DNA of 42,355 nucleotides from Gallionella sp. Its GTDB lineage: Bacteria > Pseudomonadota > Gammaproteobacteria > Burkholderiales > Gallionellaceae. The stretch spans positions 1 to 42,355 of the forward strand of contig JADGRM010000001.1 of assembly GCA_017880945.1 (NCBI GenBank), given 5' to 3'. This document shows, one piece after another, positions 31,371-39,261 of this stretch (position 1 is the first letter of the stretch; every line of letters begins with the position of its first letter). The notes beneath the pieces were generated by a model. It was not told where the DNA came from. It did not search any database and worked only from the letters and a program-made list of their open reading frames with translations. The position numbers were made by a program, and so were the translations under genes.

Positions 31371-33626
31371 TTATTGCTGTGGAGCTGCTGCTGCCGGTTG
31401 TTGCGGAGCAGGGTTTTGTGGAAGTTCCGGTGGCGTGTTGGTTGGAGAGCCAGGTTCAGCCTGTTTGACCCCAGTCTGTGTTTGTTTAACCAGGGGACCG
31501 CCGACCATCCGACCATCCTGCAGCGGCGGCAACTGCGGCGCGTCCATATTCGGCAATACGATAGTCCGCTCCGGTTGCCCGCTGATTTCCTCATTGCGGA
31601 TGTAATCGTAGCGGTCTCCTGCCAGACTCACGCTCTGCTCATTGTTGCGTACTATGGTCGGCCGCAAGAACACCATCAAGTTGGTTTTGACGTGGCTGCG
31701 TGTCTTGTACTGGAACAAATTGCCAATGATTGGAATATCGCCCAAGCCAGGTACTTTTTCGATGCTGTCTTGCATGTTGTCATCGATCAAGCCGCCCAGC
31801 ACGATGATCTGCCCGTCGTCCACCAGCACGTTGGTATCGAGCGAGCGCTTGCTGGTGATGAGCCCGGCTGGATTGGTCGCATCCGTAATGGCCGACGTTT
31901 CCTGATAAATCGTCATTCTGACCGTGCCGCCTTGTGAAATCTGTGGCTTCACCCGCAACGTCAAGCCGATATCATGGCGCTCGACCGTCTGGAACGGATT
32001 CACCCCCGCACTGCCAGCCGAGGCGGCTGTGGTGTATTGGCCGGTAACAAAAGGCACGTTCGAGCCGACGACAATTTTTGCTTCTTCATTGTCCAGCGTG
32101 ATCAGGTTGGGCATCGACAGGATATTTGCACTGCTGTCGGACTCGAGTGCATGGACCAAAGCACCCAGGCCGGACTGGTTGAGGAGGCCCAGGGTCAAAC
32201 CGTTGCCCGGTGCCAGAATGGTGCCGGCGGTTTTTGCGACAGCCTGGCTGATCAGGTTGTTGCCCCCGCCCTGCGGCGTAAATCCGGTCAGTGCCCCGAC
32301 CCGATAATTGCTGGTGCTATTTCCCGATAAGCCAGCCCATTGCACGCCCAATTGGGCCGCTTTGTTTGCAGACACTTCGACGATCAGCGACTCGATATAG
32401 ACTTGGGCACGGCGTGCATCGAGTTGGTCGATGACCGTGCGCAAGTCGCGGTAGACAGACTCGCTGGCGGTGATGATCAGCGTGTTGGTCGTTGGGTCGG
32501 CCTGAATGAATCCGGCCGCTCCCCCGCTCGGCAGGGATGCCTGTGCTGGCGATGGCGATGTTGATGGCGATGTTGATGTTGATGCCGAATTTATCACGGA
32601 AGTATCCGATGTCACGATGGCACGCAAGGTTTGTGCAAGCTTGGTCGCTTCGGCATTCTTCAAGTAGACCACGTGCACATTGCCCGGCTGCGCGGTTGGC
32701 TGGTCGAGTTTTTCAATCAGCGCTTTCGCCAGATTGGCGCGTGCTTCGGACGGCGCGCGCACAACGACCGAATTGGTGCGCGGATAGGCCAGCACACTGA
32801 TGCGTCCGGCATCGCCTGCAGGTGTTCCACCCGGCTCCAGCAGTCGATTGGCCATCACCGCAATATCGCTGGCGACCGCATAACGGATAGGCACCATATC
32901 CAGATCGGTGCTCGCGGGCACGTCCAGTGACGAGATTATTTTGCCCAGCCGCAGCAGGTTGTCGGCGTAATCGGTGATGATCAGCGTGTTGTTGCCCGGG
33001 TTGGCGTTGATAGTGTTGTTGGGTGAGATCAGCGGTCGCAATACCGCCACCAGATTGTTTGCGGATTCAAATTTCAAATGAAATATCTGCGTCGCGATCT
33101 GGTCGCCGCGAACTGCACCGGCCTGGATCGGGCCCGCCTGCAACTTGGCATCCGCTTCCGGCACCACTTTTGTATAGCCGTTGCCGGTCACCACAGTGTA
33201 GCCACGCAAACGCAACACCGAGGTCAACAGCTGAAATGCCTGAGCCTTGGTGAGTTCCTTCTCGGATACCAGGGTGACCGTGCCTTTGACACGGGGATCG
33301 ATGATGAACGTCGTATTGGTGTAATCGCCGACCGCCGCGATCACCGATTCGATATCGGCATCGACGAAATTGAGAGTGCCCCTGTTCGAACCCGTATCCT
33401 TGTTTGCACTCGTGGCTGCGAGCGTGCCGGGTGACTTATTCGGGCCAGCGATTGCATTTGTGCCGGGGGTAACTTCCAAGTCCGATTCCTGCGCCTGCGC
33501 AGGCTGAGTGCCCGTCACTGCGCACAGCAACACGATCATTGCAGTCCAGCGCCGACGCACTGCCGGTCTTCGGGCTGTTTCTTGCATTCTATTTATTGGC
33601 ATAATTGGCAATCTGTTTTTTATCAT
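31371..33626 (-). CDS. gspD: type II secretion secretin GspD
   Basis: The 751-residue frame starts at ATG 33626, overlapping the gspN stop by four bases. The signal peptide begins after a basic stretch (MIVLLCAVTGTQPAQA). An inner methionine nearer to it is possible. N-domains follow (GTLNFVDADIESVIAAVGDYT; GYTVVTGNGYTKVVPEADAK), then the secretin core (VYIESLIVEVSANKAAQLGVQW; VPFVTGQYT; TLRVKPQISQGG; VLVDDGQIIVLGGLI). A Ser/Thr/Pro-rich insert (STSTSPSTSPSPAQA) lies in the N3 region, and a Gln/Pro-rich tail ends the protein. It forms the outer-membrane pore. Confidence 0.94.
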   Translation of the reverse strand: MIKNRLPIMPINRMQETARRPAVRRRWTAMIVLLCAVTGTQPAQAQESDLEVTPGTNAIAGPNKSPGTLAATSANKDTGSNRGTLNFVDADIESVIAAVGDYTNTTFIIDPRVKGTVTLVSEKELTKAQAFQLLTSVLRLRGYTVVTGNGYTKVVPEADAKLQAGPIQAGAVRGDQIATQIFHLKFESANNLVAVLRPLISPNNTINANPGNNTLIITDYADNLLRLGKIISSLDVPASTDLDMVPIRYAVASDIAVMANRLLEPGGTPAGDAGRISVLAYPRTNSVVVRAPSEARANLAKALIEKLDQPTAQPGNVHVVYLKNAEATKLAQTLRAIVTSDTSVINSASTSTSPSTSPSPAQASLPSGGAAGFIQADPTTNTLIITASESVYRDLRTVIDQLDARRAQVYIESLIVEVSANKAAQLGVQWAGLSGNSTSNYRVGALTGFTPQGGGNNLISQAVAKTAGTILAPGNGLTLGLLNQSGLGALVHALESDSSANILSMPNLITLDNEEAKIVVGSNVPFVTGQYTTAASAGSAGVNPFQTVERHDIGLTLRVKPQISQGGTVRMTIYQETSAITDATNPAGLITSKRSLDTNVLVDDGQIIVLGGLIDDNMQDSIEKVPGLGDIPIIGNLFQYKTRSHVKTNLMVFLRPTIVRNNEQSVSLAGDRYDYIRNEEISGQPERTIVLPNMDAPQLPPLQDGRMVGGPLVKQTQTGVKQAEPGSPTNTPPELPQNPAPQQPAAAAPQQ
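32537..32590. repeat. simple GATG(T/G)-type repeat inside gspD
   Basis: Between about 32548 and 32590 the plus strand repeats GATGGCGATGTT and GATGTT units. These encode the Ser/Thr/Pro-rich loop of the GspD N3 domain on the minus strand. The units are six-base multiples, so length changes would keep the frame. Confidence 0.6.
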
Positions 33627-34396
33627 TTGAACTCTAGCGCGATAACATCTTTGTCGCCTTCTCTACGGCGTTGACCCAGCAAATTCAGAAAATTCGCCAG
33701 CCTCTCTTCTTGTCCTGCCTCGGCTTGCGCCGTGCCGGAAAACTGCAGGCGTCCGTTGTTAATCATCCCTGAACCGTTTAACAACATCGGTCCATTTACC
33801 GTGTTAAGCTTCACTGATGCCTGAGCACCGTGCCAGTCGAGTGACAGATCATAACTGCCCAGCGGTTTGACCGGTGACAGCCGCGATCCGATATCTTTCA
33901 TTTCCAGTTTCATAGCTCCGACCATCTCGATTTCCCCATTCTGTTGCGTCAATTGCAGCTGTTCCCATGATAATCGCATCTGGCCGGACGGCAGCACTGT
34001 GTTCAGCGGTGCGCCCAGAGCGGCCAACCTTTCCGCGGGTAATAAAATCGCCCCCGGACTCACTTGCCATTGATGCCAGTTGCCCTTCACGCTGATCGGC
34101 TGCGACACTGCCTCAGCGTTTTCCAGATCGGCATCGACACTACCCAGCAACACCATCGGAGACAAACGCCACGAGAAGCGTCCCGGCAACAACGGCGTTA
34201 CCGGATCGCTGCCATTCGCTGCGCCGCCAACGAAGGCTGAGCCGCGCCACAATGTGCCATGCGCGTCCCCGAGCGTCAGGCGGCCCGCGGTCTGTTTCTC
34301 AACCAAAGCCGTCATCCAGGAGGCCGGGAAAAACATCATCATGGTAAGCGCCACACTGGCAATCGCTGCCAGCAACCATATCACGGCGCGGCGCAA
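33623..34396 (-). CDS. gspN: type II secretion protein GspN
   Basis: The frame starts with TTG 34396, which has AAAAGGAG eight bases upstream, and gives 257 residues. An N-terminal membrane helix (VIWLLAAIASVALTMMMFFPASWM) precedes periplasmic beta-rich GspN sequence (AGRLTLGDAHGTLWRGSAFVG; FSWRLSPMVLLGSVDADLENA; SYDLSLDWHGAQASVKLNTVNGPMLLNGSG). GspN is an accessory T2SS protein of the inner membrane, dispensable in some systems. Its TGA overlaps the gspD ATG. Confidence 0.88.
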   Translation of the reverse strand: MRRAVIWLLAAIASVALTMMMFFPASWMTALVEKQTAGRLTLGDAHGTLWRGSAFVGGAANGSDPVTPLLPGRFSWRLSPMVLLGSVDADLENAEAVSQPISVKGNWHQWQVSPGAILLPAERLAALGAPLNTVLPSGQMRLSWEQLQLTQQNGEIEMVGAMKLEMKDIGSRLSPVKPLGSYDLSLDWHGAQASVKLNTVNGPMLLNGSGMINNGRLQFSGTAQAEAGQEERLANFLNLLGQRRREGDKDVIALEFK

Positions 34397-34510
34397 TGCA
34401 TCTCCTTTTCATGCCATTGCCAAGGGTTCAAACACAGCAATGAAGCGGGGTGTACAAATGCGCCATTGCAGGATGCCTTTGGTAATATCACCCATATTCT
34501 GGATATCGAA

Positions 34511-35047
34511 TTATTCATGCGAGGGTAGCCGCAACGTAAATGTTGCATTGACCATATCGGGTTGAGCCAGTGCAACGATATTGGCATCGACCACGGAAAG
34601 CAGCGCGGACTTTTGCATATAGTCCAGCCAATTCAATGTGCCGGAAAAAGAGGCTGCGGCGAGTTGCACCTTCGCGAAGTCGCCGGTCAGCATCACGCTT
34701 TGCGGCTTCAAGCCGTTGCGCGCAAGCGCTGCCTCGATATTTTGTTTGGACATCGCTATCAATGGCGTAGCAGATTTTCCGGCCAATGCTGATGCAGACT
34801 TTCCTGAGAGTGCCGCAGCTTCCCTGGACAGTGCCTGCATTTGCGCGACTTGCTGGCGCAGCATGGGCAGATTTTTGTTCAACCGGTCGCGACCGGAAAG
34901 CGCAGGATCGATCAGCAATGTGTAGGCCAGGCCAATGGTAACGACCAGCGCAGCCACGGCAAGCATCGCGCGCTCGCGCGCATCGCGCACCGCCCAGAAT
35001 TCCGAGAACGATAGCCTGGATTGATCCCACAGACTTGTCAGGTTCAT
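34511..35047 (-). CDS. gspM: type II secretion protein GspM
   Basis: The 178-residue protein has a short cytoplasmic N-terminus (FWAVRDARERAML, typical of GspM) and one membrane helix (LAVAALVVTIGLAYTLLI). A coiled segment (LNKNLPMLRQQVAQMQALS) and a periplasmic ferredoxin-like domain (LNWLDYMQKSALLSVVDANIVAL) follow. It partners GspL in the platform. Its ATG overlaps the gspL stop. A 114-bp gene-free gap separates it from gspN. Confidence 0.88.
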   Translation of the reverse strand: MNLTSLWDQSRLSFSEFWAVRDARERAMLAVAALVVTIGLAYTLLIDPALSGRDRLNKNLPMLRQQVAQMQALSREAAALSGKSASALAGKSATPLIAMSKQNIEAALARNGLKPQSVMLTGDFAKVQLAAASFSGTLNWLDYMQKSALLSVVDANIVALAQPDMVNATFTLRLPSHE

Positions 35048-36354
35048 TTTGCGCTCCTGATTTGCCAGACGACCGCGCCTGATTGTTCGGGCGCAAGGTC
35101 AAGCGCCAGATCGCGTTTAGCCAGTGCGGCTTTCATCTGTTGGGTTGGCGCTTCACCACCCGGCTTCAGGCGCACGAACAGGCTGTGATCGTGATATTCG
35201 ATTGCGGCGATTGCGGTTGATTTGCCCGCCGCTGCAACAGCGCTGGCCCATGCCTCGCCGAAGGACGCCGTGATCGCGGTAAAATCATCCGGTGCGGCCT
35301 GCCCTGAAGCGCGTTTGGCAGCCGCGATCTTCTGCTGCATTTGCGCGATGGGATCGATGATCACGGAATCTTTCGGATAGGCCGACTTGTAGATCTGGAC
35401 CATGGCCACACGCAGCGAATTGGTTTCGCCCTTCATGTGCCACCAGTCGATATTCAATGCTGCGGCATTGATGACCAGAACCGTAGCGGCCAGTGCCAGC
35501 GGCCAGCGCCATGGACGCCAGTCCAGCTTGGGGCCGGTTCCCAAGCCCAGTCCCGCCATCAGATCGAGTGTCGTGACGTTGGCACCGGCAATCCAGCGCG
35601 ACCAGTTGTCGGCGAATACGCCGATGCGCTTATTCAACGCGATAGTATCGTTGACCACTTCCTGATAAGCGTGCACCAATGATTGCGGCACATATAGCGT
35701 GATCGGTGCTTCGGGCACCACTGCGCATAATGTACGTATCGCCACACTTGCCGCAGATTCATCCTGTTCAGGCGTGATCGCCAAACCGATGCCGTCCTGT
35801 TCCGACAGGCGCAGCGTCATGTCGATACCGGCATCCTTGTCACTGTCATTCCGGTCGTTGATGGCGGCGGTCACGCTGCCCGGCTGATCAGATTGGCAGG
35901 GCAGGCACAATTGTGCGGGCAAAGCCGCGATATGACGCGCGCCGAACGCGATCAAGGTCTTGGCCAAGAGGTCGAGCCAGGTGCGCTGTACCACCGCGAC
36001 AGTGCGCAACCCGTCTGATAAACCGCCCGCGACCACCACACAGTCGGACGGATCAGCGATCAACTGTTCTTCAACCAGGTTGGGCAATGCGGCCTTCAGT
36101 CTGGCTGACGATAGCGGCGGCACTTGCAAACGCAACACGGTGACATCGCTGGCGGCCAGCAACAGTACCACGCGCTGAGACTTCGCTACCGTGTCAGACA
36201 ATTCCGACAATGGTGACGTGCCCTGACGCTCGATTGAGCTGCCATGCGACAAATTACCATTTGATACAAGGGCGAACGGACAAGCCAGTGCATGCCAGTG
36301 CGGGGCGCTGTCGGCGACGGCTTTGGAAGGTAAGCGGATATAGAGTGTGCTCAA
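35044..36354 (-). CDS. gspL: type II secretion protein GspL
   Basis: The 436-residue frame starts at TTG 36354 (STLYIRLPSKAVADSAPHW) with only a weak GGCGAGA upstream. The cytoplasmic actin-like domain includes VVLLLAASDVTVLRLQVPPLSSARLKAALPNLVEEQLIADP, the classic GspL segment. A membrane helix (WPLALAATVLVINAAALNI) and a periplasmic ferredoxin-like domain (AAIEYHDHSLFVRLKPGG) follow. GspL recruits GspE to the membrane. It is the first gene of the cluster in this window; no pseudopilin gene precedes it. Confidence 0.9.
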   Translation of the reverse strand: MSTLYIRLPSKAVADSAPHWHALACPFALVSNGNLSHGSSIERQGTSPLSELSDTVAKSQRVVLLLAASDVTVLRLQVPPLSSARLKAALPNLVEEQLIADPSDCVVVAGGLSDGLRTVAVVQRTWLDLLAKTLIAFGARHIAALPAQLCLPCQSDQPGSVTAAINDRNDSDKDAGIDMTLRLSEQDGIGLAITPEQDESAASVAIRTLCAVVPEAPITLYVPQSLVHAYQEVVNDTIALNKRIGVFADNWSRWIAGANVTTLDLMAGLGLGTGPKLDWRPWRWPLALAATVLVINAAALNIDWWHMKGETNSLRVAMVQIYKSAYPKDSVIIDPIAQMQQKIAAAKRASGQAAPDDFTAITASFGEAWASAVAAAGKSTAIAAIEYHDHSLFVRLKPGGEAPTQQMKAALAKRDLALDLAPEQSGAVVWQIRSAK

Positions 36355-36430
36355 GGTGTCTCGCCAGCTTTACTGATCATCAGCATGAAAAAATTTATGT
36401 TTGTCATAACCATATCAATATCTTAGGGGC

Positions 36431-36469
36431 TGAAGTAGATTAGCTTAAATGTTAAGCTAATCTACTTCA
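36431..36469. repeat. perfect 18-bp inverted repeat with a 3-base loop
   Basis: TGAAGTAGATTAGCTTAA (36431-36448), loop ATG, and TTAAGCTAATCTACTTCA (36452-36469) are exact reverse complements. It lies 76 bp before the gspL start and 10 bp after the stop of the 46-residue peptide gene, both on the minus strand. There is no T run, so it is not a classical terminator. It could be a transcript-end or processing hairpin, or a dyad bound by a protein. Confidence 0.85.
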
Positions 36470-36479
36470 ACCTCATATC

Positions 36480-36620
36480 TTAACATGTCATAAGGGAAGT
36501 ATAAATGTTGTGGGAGTCAGCATTGGAATCCCCGGCACCAACTCCTGCATATGGCTGGGCAGATGCCGGTATCGCCATAAGTATTGCACCAGACTCCATT
36601 GCCACTAGAACCTTATGCAT
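36480..36620 (-). CDS. 46-residue exported peptide of unknown function
   Basis: This small gene runs from ATG 36620 to TAA 36480. GGGAGAAATATA directly before the ATG is an excellent ribosome site. The first 22 residues form a signal-peptide-like stretch (MHKVLVAMESGAILMAIPASA), followed by a mature part beginning QPYAGVGAGDSNADSHN and ending SLMTC. The GVGAGDSN part resembles the first strand of small outer-membrane barrels, so it may be a remnant of such a gene. Alternatively it may be a genuine short secreted peptide. An operator-like dyad shared with two Crp/Fnr genes lies 62 bp upstream, and a perfect hairpin lies 10 bp downstream. No family is recognised. Confidence 0.55.
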   Translation of the reverse strand: MHKVLVAMESGAILMAIPASAQPYAGVGAGDSNADSHNIYTSLMTC

Positions 36621-36681
36621 TATATTTCTCCCAATAAGATCATTGCGTATTAGAGAAGTATAGAGGCGAATCCTCCTCGAG

Positions 36682-36700
36682 TATGTGCGCTACCGTACAC
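36682..36700 (-). promoter_or_regulatory. operator-like dyad upstream of the 46-residue peptide gene
   Basis: TATGTGCGCTACCGTACAC has the core TGTGCG-N4-CGTACA. It matches dyads in front of the Crp/Fnr genes at 37999-38016 and 39123-39140. It is centred about 71 bp before the peptide ATG, a plausible activator position. A different regulator is possible. Confidence 0.5.
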
Positions 36701-36713
36701 AAGGCCAAAAAGA

Positions 36714-36737
36714 AAAAGGACCCTTGCGGGTCCTTTT
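36714..36737 (-). terminator. Rho-independent terminator after the ice-binding-type gene
   Basis: A 10-bp stem (AAAAGGACCC / GGGTCCTTTT) with a GCAA loop on the minus strand is followed by TTTTTCTTTTT-like sequence. It lies 35 bp after the stop of the DUF3494 gene. The plus side also ends in T residues, so it may work in both directions. Confidence 0.88.
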
Positions 36738-36771
36738 CATTTATTGCAATTGAAGACTTAGTATTGAAGAC

Positions 36772-37644
36772 TTAGTAAGGTATTGCGGTATTGTCAGGTT
36801 GACGACCTGGATCGCCTGGTGTGCCGTATTCGCCATTAACAAGTTCATCATTCGAAGTATTCTTATTGTTCGAATTGCCTGGATCGCAGCCTTCATATCC
36901 ATTGCCTACGCCTTGATTGCACTTGCTTTGCGAGTGATGTCTGGTGCTGGTGCAGCCTGTGACTGTAGTGCCGGTCACTGTTACTCCAGCTGCTGATAAG
37001 GCATCACCATTGAAGGTTCCACGAGTGAAAGTGATCGCTGCACCTGCGTATATCGTTCCCACGAAGTTCGAATCTGTCATCGTCACTGCTTGGGCAACAT
37101 ACCAGGTTACGGCGTCACATGGTACTACCTGGCCATTGGCCATGACCACATTCAAGCCGGTGCCTGTAAGGGCTCCAGTACCGCTGGTTCCGATTATAAA
37201 AGTCCAAGTATCTTTCGCGGACCCTTTAAGCGTTAGTGTACCGTTTGTCGTTGCTGATGCTGCGGCGACATAATAAACACCAGGTGAAAGCGTTTGACCT
37301 GCGAGGTTACCGTCAATAACGGTACCGCCGGAAATAGCCAGACCCGCTGCGAGCGCGGCGTTGAAGTCAGATACAACCTGAGCGGAAACCGGTGCAATAA
37401 CCGACCCGCTAACCGTGCTAGTGGTCTGAATGACCGCCGCTGGGAGTCCTGAGGAACCTACGTCTCCGATGATGGTAGCATTGGTTAAAGTTACTGCTCC
37501 GCCTTGACTAGGTGCTGCACTAAGAATTGCGAAAGTTGACGCTGTACTTGGTGCGCTTGCAGCCCATGCCCCAAGCGGGGACACTGCAAGTATCGCGGCC
37601 AGTGAAATCAGGCTCGCGGAGAAATGTTTTTGAAGTTGATTCAT
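36772..37644 (-). CDS. DUF3494 ice-binding-type exported protein
   Basis: The start ATG 37644 (MNQLQKHFSASLISLAAILAVSPLGAWA) gives a good signal peptide, with AGGAGACTC upstream; the longer frame to 37710 is less likely. The mature protein has the DUF3494 pattern: FAILSAAPSQGGAVTLTNATIIGDVGSSG, FNAALAAGLAISGGTVIDGNLAGQTLSPGVYYV, GTLTLKGSAKDTWTFIIG and FVGTIYAGAAITFTRGTFNGDALS. This family forms a beta-solenoid that binds ice in cold-adapted microbes; some members may be adhesins. About 55 C-terminal residues (KCNQGVGNGYEGCDPGNSNN...TPGDPGRQPDN) are Asn/Gly/Asp-rich and unlike the rest. Total length is 290 residues. It sits alone and may have been acquired horizontally; function here is inferred from family only. 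Confidence 0.85.
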   Translation of the reverse strand: MNQLQKHFSASLISLAAILAVSPLGAWAASAPSTASTFAILSAAPSQGGAVTLTNATIIGDVGSSGLPAAVIQTTSTVSGSVIAPVSAQVVSDFNAALAAGLAISGGTVIDGNLAGQTLSPGVYYVAAASATTNGTLTLKGSAKDTWTFIIGTSGTGALTGTGLNVVMANGQVVPCDAVTWYVAQAVTMTDSNFVGTIYAGAAITFTRGTFNGDALSAAGVTVTGTTVTGCTSTRHHSQSKCNQGVGNGYEGCDPGNSNNKNTSNDELVNGEYGTPGDPGRQPDNTAIPY

Positions 37645-37710
37645 GATGAGTCTCCTAAAATAAAAAAGGTTATTGACGAAACAAATCAGTAAAAAATCCC
37701 ATACGGACAT

Positions 37711-38183
37711 GAGTCTTGAGTGAATGCACCGCCGACCCCAACGTTGGTATTCTTTACTTCACGACGAAGGCTGATTCTCATGCCGGTTTTTTTCAGGCCA
37801 GCATAGGATCAAACTGAACTGAGACCACCCATCGACAGAACATTTATAGCTCTTGCCGCCCGGGGTGAACCGTGCGCTGGCACACATAAGGCAAAAAATT
37901 TCCCACGGCCGGTGCATACGTGGTTGGATACGATTCAATTTTTTGCTGGGCGGTAGGCAGAACTGCTGTCTCAAGGCGGCGGTTCTCTTTGCGTACATTG
38001 TGTGTTAGCGCACATACAACAACAGATCCTTGCTGTAATTTCACACCATCTCGCAGCTCACCGGCGTGCACGGCGTGAGTGTGCTGCCAATGAAGCGTCG
38101 GTTTTCGGCAACGGATATGCAATTTTGCATCTCCGGTTGCAGGCTTTGGAATTACCCGACTGCTTACTACACAGGATTGCCCA
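37711..38183. other. regulatory gap between the DUF3494 gene and the first Crp/Fnr gene
   Basis: About 470 bp contain no convincing gene. Two overlapping minus-strand frames (37759-37998 and 37844-38122) lack ribosome sites and family-like sequence. The region holds the dyad at 37999-38016 and presumably both divergent promoters. Confidence 0.6.
37999..38016 (+). promoter_or_regulatory. operator-like dyad upstream of the first Crp/Fnr gene
   Basis: TGTGTG-TTAG-CGCACATA is an inverted repeat with one mismatched pair, about 170 bp upstream of the gene at 38184. The same TTAG-centred dyad precedes the second Crp/Fnr gene, suggesting autoregulation or cross-regulation by these proteins. Confidence 0.55.
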
Positions 38184-38891
38184 ATGCTAGTTGCAAACCG
38201 AACTCATGTCGCAAACAGTTTGCTGGCCGCCTTGCCGAACAAGGTCTATCAGTCGCTGCTCGAGCGTCTGGAGCCGATCACGCTGACTTCCGGCGAAGTA
38301 CTCTATCATCCCGGTGAACCGATTCACCACGTTTACTTCCCGACCGATACGCTGGTGTCTTTGCTCACGATGGCAGAGGGACATCAGGCACTGGAAGTCG
38401 GTATGGTTGGCCGTGAAGGCATGCTCGGGATTCCATTGGCGCTTGGCGTAAGCGATTCGCCGGTGCACGCCGTGGTGCAGGGAGCGGGAATGGCCTTGCG
38501 CATGACATCCGCGCACTTTCACAAGGAATTTCACCAGAGTGCGCAATTACAACGAGAGGTGTACCACTACATCTACGAATTGATGATTCAAATGACCCAG
38601 ACTGCCGCGTGCAATCGCTTTCACCGGATCGAAGCCCGTCTCGCACGCTGGTTGCTGATGACGCGCGACCGCGTGCAATCGAATCAATTTCATCTGACGC
38701 AGGATATTCTTGCAAATATGCTGGGTGTGCGGCGGGTTGGCGTTACCAAAGCCGCCTGTGACTTGCGCCAACGCAATCTGATCAGTTACAACCGTGGCGA
38801 AATCATCATTCTCGACGGGGAAGGTCTCGAAGCCGCCGCTTGCCAGTGTTACCAGATCGTCAAGGACATGCGCGAAGTTGCACGGGCTTAG
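38184..38891 (+). CDS. Crp/Fnr-family transcription regulator (first of two)
   Basis: The 235-residue protein has a cyclic-nucleotide-like sensor domain (about 15-130; ITLTSGEVLYHPGEPIHHVYFPTDTLVSLL, then VGMVGREGMLGIPLALG). The dimer helix follows, then a C-terminal winged helix with LTQDILANMLGVRRVGVTKAACDLRQRNLISYNRGEIII. The RxS cAMP-binding signature and the FNR N-terminal cysteine set are absent, so the signal is unknown. ACAGGATTG precedes the ATG. The recognition helix (GVRRVGVTKAA) is close to that of the second regulator (GVRREGITETA), so both could read the same DNA motif. Confidence 0.9.
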   Translation: MLVANRTHVANSLLAALPNKVYQSLLERLEPITLTSGEVLYHPGEPIHHVYFPTDTLVSLLTMAEGHQALEVGMVGREGMLGIPLALGVSDSPVHAVVQGAGMALRMTSAHFHKEFHQSAQLQREVYHYIYELMIQMTQTAACNRFHRIEARLARWLLMTRDRVQSNQFHLTQDILANMLGVRRVGVTKAACDLRQRNLISYNRGEIIILDGEGLEAAACQCYQIVKDMREVARA

Positions 38892-38924
38892 TCATGTTGC
38901 GCAATCCACATCTTCAAAAAAGAA

Positions 38925-38998
38925 GACCCGGAGCGGGATTGCCGTTGCCGGGTCAAAGTACTTCAGGTGTTCATCAAAGGGGGAGGAATGAACACCTG
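38925..38998. promoter_or_regulatory. two hairpins between the Crp/Fnr genes
   Basis: GACCCGG (38925-38931) pairs with CCGGGTC (38948-38954). CAGGTGTTCAT (38964-38974) pairs perfectly over 11 bp with ATGAACACCTG (38988-38998). The 13-base loop of the second holds GGGGGAGGA, a Shine-Dalgarno-like sequence next to an ATG. On the minus strand the first hairpin is followed by TTCTTTTTT, like a terminator in the reverse direction. The role is unknown. Confidence 0.45.
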
Positions 38999-39122
38999 TG
39001 CGCATCATCCCCTTTTGTTCCGAGACACTCCGTTCGATAACGTACATAAGCCGGAAAAAATGTTTTCACATCAACTTTGGTGTGGCTCAAGGAAAGTCGC
39101 CACGCTGATCCCCATAGCGAAT

Positions 39123-39140
39123 ATGTGCGTTAGCGTACAT
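39123..39140 (+). promoter_or_regulatory. operator-like dyad upstream of the second Crp/Fnr gene
   Basis: ATGTGCG-TTAG-CGTACAT differs from a perfect dyad at one pair. It lies about 120 bp before the gene at 39262. A further half-site CGTACATA is at 39041-39048. It matches the sites at 36682-36700 and 37999-38016. Confidence 0.55.
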
Positions 39141-39261
39141 ACTCTCTCTGTTTAACATGTTATAAATATATAGATGACATGATTGTTTCAGTTTTAACCA
39201 TAGTTAAACCGTGCATATTTGATTTTGACCCTATCAGGTTGCCCGCTCCGGAGAAAAGAAT

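Noticed and set aside
37759..38122. two overlapping minus-strand frames between the DUF3494 and Crp/Fnr genes
   Set aside because: They lack ribosome sites and family-like composition and overlap the shared dyad.
38988..39155. 56-residue frame starting MNTCAHHPLLF between the Crp/Fnr genes
   Set aside because: The Shine-Dalgarno is only about one base from the ATG and lies in a hairpin, and the frame covers the operator-like dyad.
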